Source: JBDTMC01 sp039934475 (GTDB lineage: Bacteria > Acidobacteriota > Terriglobia > Bryobacterales > Bryobacteraceae). From it: DNA of 6,694 bases. Location: the NCBI GenBank assembly GCA_039934475.1, contig JBDTMC010000435.1:1-6694 (forward strand), read 5' to 3'. This document shows, piece by piece, positions 5,768 to 6,694 of this stretch; position 1 is the stretch's first letter; every line of letters begins with the position of its first letter. The notes beneath the pieces were generated by a model. The model saw only the letters and a list, made by a program, of their open reading frames with translations, had not been told where the DNA came from and made no database searches. The position numbers and the translations under genes were made by a program.

Positions 5768-5776
5768 GCGAGCGAT

Positions 5777-6157
5777 TCAGGCTTTGTAAGTAGCCCGCAT
5801 CTCATCCGTCTCCCATACGCTGACTTGAGAGACGCGCACGTCGTTCTCGCGGGGCGACGCAGAAATGCCCCGCGAGATCTCCTCATAAAAGACCTGAGCC
5901 ATGTTTTCCGCCGACGGGTTTAACTTGTCGAACGGCGCCACTTCATTCAAAAACATGTGATCAAAACGGCCAATCACCGTCTTCATTACGGCTTCTACTT
6001 CGAGGAAATCCACTAACAAGCCAGTGCCATCGAGGCGGTCGCCTTCAAGCAGCACTCGCACCCGGTAGTTGTGGCCGTGGATGTTCTCACACCGCCCGTT
6101 GTAATCGCGCAGAGCATGCCCCGCGGCGAACACTTTTTCCACTGCAACTTCAAACAT
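5777..6157 (-). CDS. queD: 6-carboxytetrahydropterin synthase QueD (PTPS family)
   Basis: A 126-residue PTPS-fold enzyme. Zinc ligands H14, H27 and H29 are present (AGHAL, and C23-E-N-I-H27-G-H29), with the catalytic C23, the D66-H67 pair (RFDHMFLN) and E116 (VWETDEM), which should bind the pterin. QueD converts 7,8-dihydroneopterin triphosphate to 6-carboxytetrahydropterin in the queuosine/7-deazaguanine pathway, in the cytosol. True 6-pyruvoyltetrahydropterin synthases share most of these residues, so the QueD assignment rests on bacterial origin and short length. The start at ATG 6157 is supported by GAGG 7 bases upstream and by the match of residue 2 onward to the family; a longer frame from 6307 only adds out-of-frame dinG sequence. 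It begins inside the 3' end of dinG (8-base overlap), so translation is probably coupled. No queC, queE or queF is in the window. Confidence 0.92.
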   Translation of the reverse strand: MFEVAVEKVFAAGHALRDYNGRCENIHGHNYRVRVLLEGDRLDGTGLLVDFLEVEAVMKTVIGRFDHMFLNEVAPFDKLNPSAENMAQVFYEEISRGISASPRENDVRVSQVSVWETDEMRATYKA

Positions 6158-6694
6158 CGAAGAACCTCGTGACTTCATTGAAATCGGTAGTGAAGCGGTA
6201 GGCCGGCAGACTGTCGAAGAACACCTGCCCGTACCGCTGTTTGGTGATACGGCTATCCAGCAGCACCAAGGCTCCGCGATCGGAGCGGCTGCGGATGAGG
6301 CGACCAAAGCCCTGTTTCAAGGCGATGGCAGCCTGGGGAATCTGATAGTCGTAGAAGGGGTTGCCCCCGTCGTCTTTAATGCGCCGGATGCGCGCGTCCA
6401 CTACCGGATCGCTAGGGACGGCAAACGGCAGTTTATCGATGATGACGCAACTCAACCGCTCACCGGGCACGTCAACTCCTTGCCAGAAAGAAGACGTGGC
6501 GAAGAGCACCGAATTCGGCGTCGCCAGAAACTCTTCGAGCAGGGCGCGCCTGGGCCCGGTGCCTTGCATGAGCGTGGGGTACACCACTTCCATGGACACG
6601 TAGTCGTACACCACGCGCATTTGCTGATAGCTGGTAAAGAGCACGAAGGCGCGGCCCTGGGAGGCGCGCAGCAAGCAGGCAATCTCCTCGCCCG
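6150..6694 (-). CDS. dinG: DinG-type ATP-dependent DNA helicase, C-terminal part (runs off right edge)
   Basis: About 180 C-terminal residues of an XPD/DinG-family superfamily 2 helicase. Visible in order are GRAFVLFTSYQQM (about 13-25 of the fragment, start of the second motor domain), ATSSFWQGVDVPGERL (65-80, the family's motif V region), IIDKLPFAVPSDP (84-96), and QGFGRLIRSRSDRGALVLLD (127-146), the motif VI arginine finger region. This matches DinG and YoaA, which unwind 5'-tailed DNA and help replication forks pass R-loops and other blocks. The N-terminal Walker A motif and any iron-sulfur cysteines are outside the window, so whether it has an FeS cluster or an exonuclease domain cannot be seen. 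Reading passes off the right edge with no start in view. The stop TGA overlaps the queD start by 8 bases, so the two genes are transcribed together. Confidence 0.9.
   Translation of the reverse strand, partial: GEEIACLLRASQGRAFVLFTSYQQMRVVYDYVSMEVVYPTLMQGTGPRRALLEEFLATPNSVLFATSSFWQGVDVPGERLSCVIIDKLPFAVPSDPVVDARIRRIKDDGGNPFYDYQIPQAAIALKQGFGRLIRSRSDRGALVLLDSRITKQRYGQVFFDSLPAYRFTTDFNEVTRFFDV
6165..6168 (-). promoter_or_regulatory. Ribosome binding site for queD inside dinG
   Basis: GAGG on the minus strand stands 7 bases before ATG 6157, within the last codons of dinG. It supports the short queD start and reinitiation by ribosomes finishing dinG. Confidence 0.55.

Noticed and set aside
6158..6307. 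50-residue N-terminal extension of QueD
   Set aside because: It lies wholly within dinG in another frame and reads as low-quality Ala/Ser/Cys-rich sequence. PTPS-fold enzymes begin close to MFEVAVEKVFAAGH.
5777..6694. Part of a 7-deazaguanine DNA-modification (dpd) island
   Set aside because: Only a standard QueD and a standard DinG-type helicase are visible. No dpd-specific gene is present, so the simpler housekeeping reading is kept.

Overview
The window carries ten protein genes on about 6.7 kb of moderately GC-rich DNA, in frequently alternating orientation (-,+,-,-,+,+,-,+,-,-). Two genes run off the ends. The mix of genes (a TTG-started 5'-3' exonuclease-like protein, a HEAT-repeat protein, a Met/His-rich secreted presumed outer-membrane protein, a secreted PQQ-like beta-propeller, a seven-iron ferredoxin, and a dinG-queD pair) looks like the chromosome of an environmental Gram-negative bacterium. 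The protein styles remind me most of Acidobacteriota (Solibacter/Bryobacter-like), but this is an impression from protein character and not a database result.

Layout. 1-172 (-) is the N-terminal end of a 5'-3' exonuclease-like protein, divergent from a HEAT-repeat gene (205-765, +). Next on the minus strand come a secreted Met/His-rich protein (811-2136) and, upstream of it, a small unrecognised gene (2206-2439). Divergent from that, a YdcF/DUF218-family gene (2492-3136, +) is followed after 24 bases by an SDR oxidoreductase (3161-3931, +). The SDR gene meets a secreted beta-propeller gene head-on (3935-5245, -) with only 3 bases between stop codons. A 261-base intergenic region (5246-5506) separates the propeller gene from a 7Fe ferredoxin (5507-5767, +) and holds promoter-like sequences and a perfect hairpin. 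The ferredoxin converges on queD (5777-6157, -), which overlaps the end of dinG (6150 to beyond the right edge, -) by 8 bases.

The genes do not form one pathway. The only clear co-transcription case is dinG-queD, which overlap and are probably translationally coupled. YdcF-SDR may be co-transcribed, although an alternative leaderless promoter is visible before the SDR gene. Three convergent gene ends (45, 3 and 9 bases apart) have no recognisable intrinsic terminator.

I see no CRISPR array, tRNA, rRNA, insertion sequence, phage gene or toxin-antitoxin pair, and no convincing evidence of a new multi-gene system. The points most worth a second look are the metal-ligand-like N-termini of the two secreted proteins, the unrecognised small gene at 2206-2439, the lower GC of the propeller gene, and the hairpin over the ferredoxin promoter.
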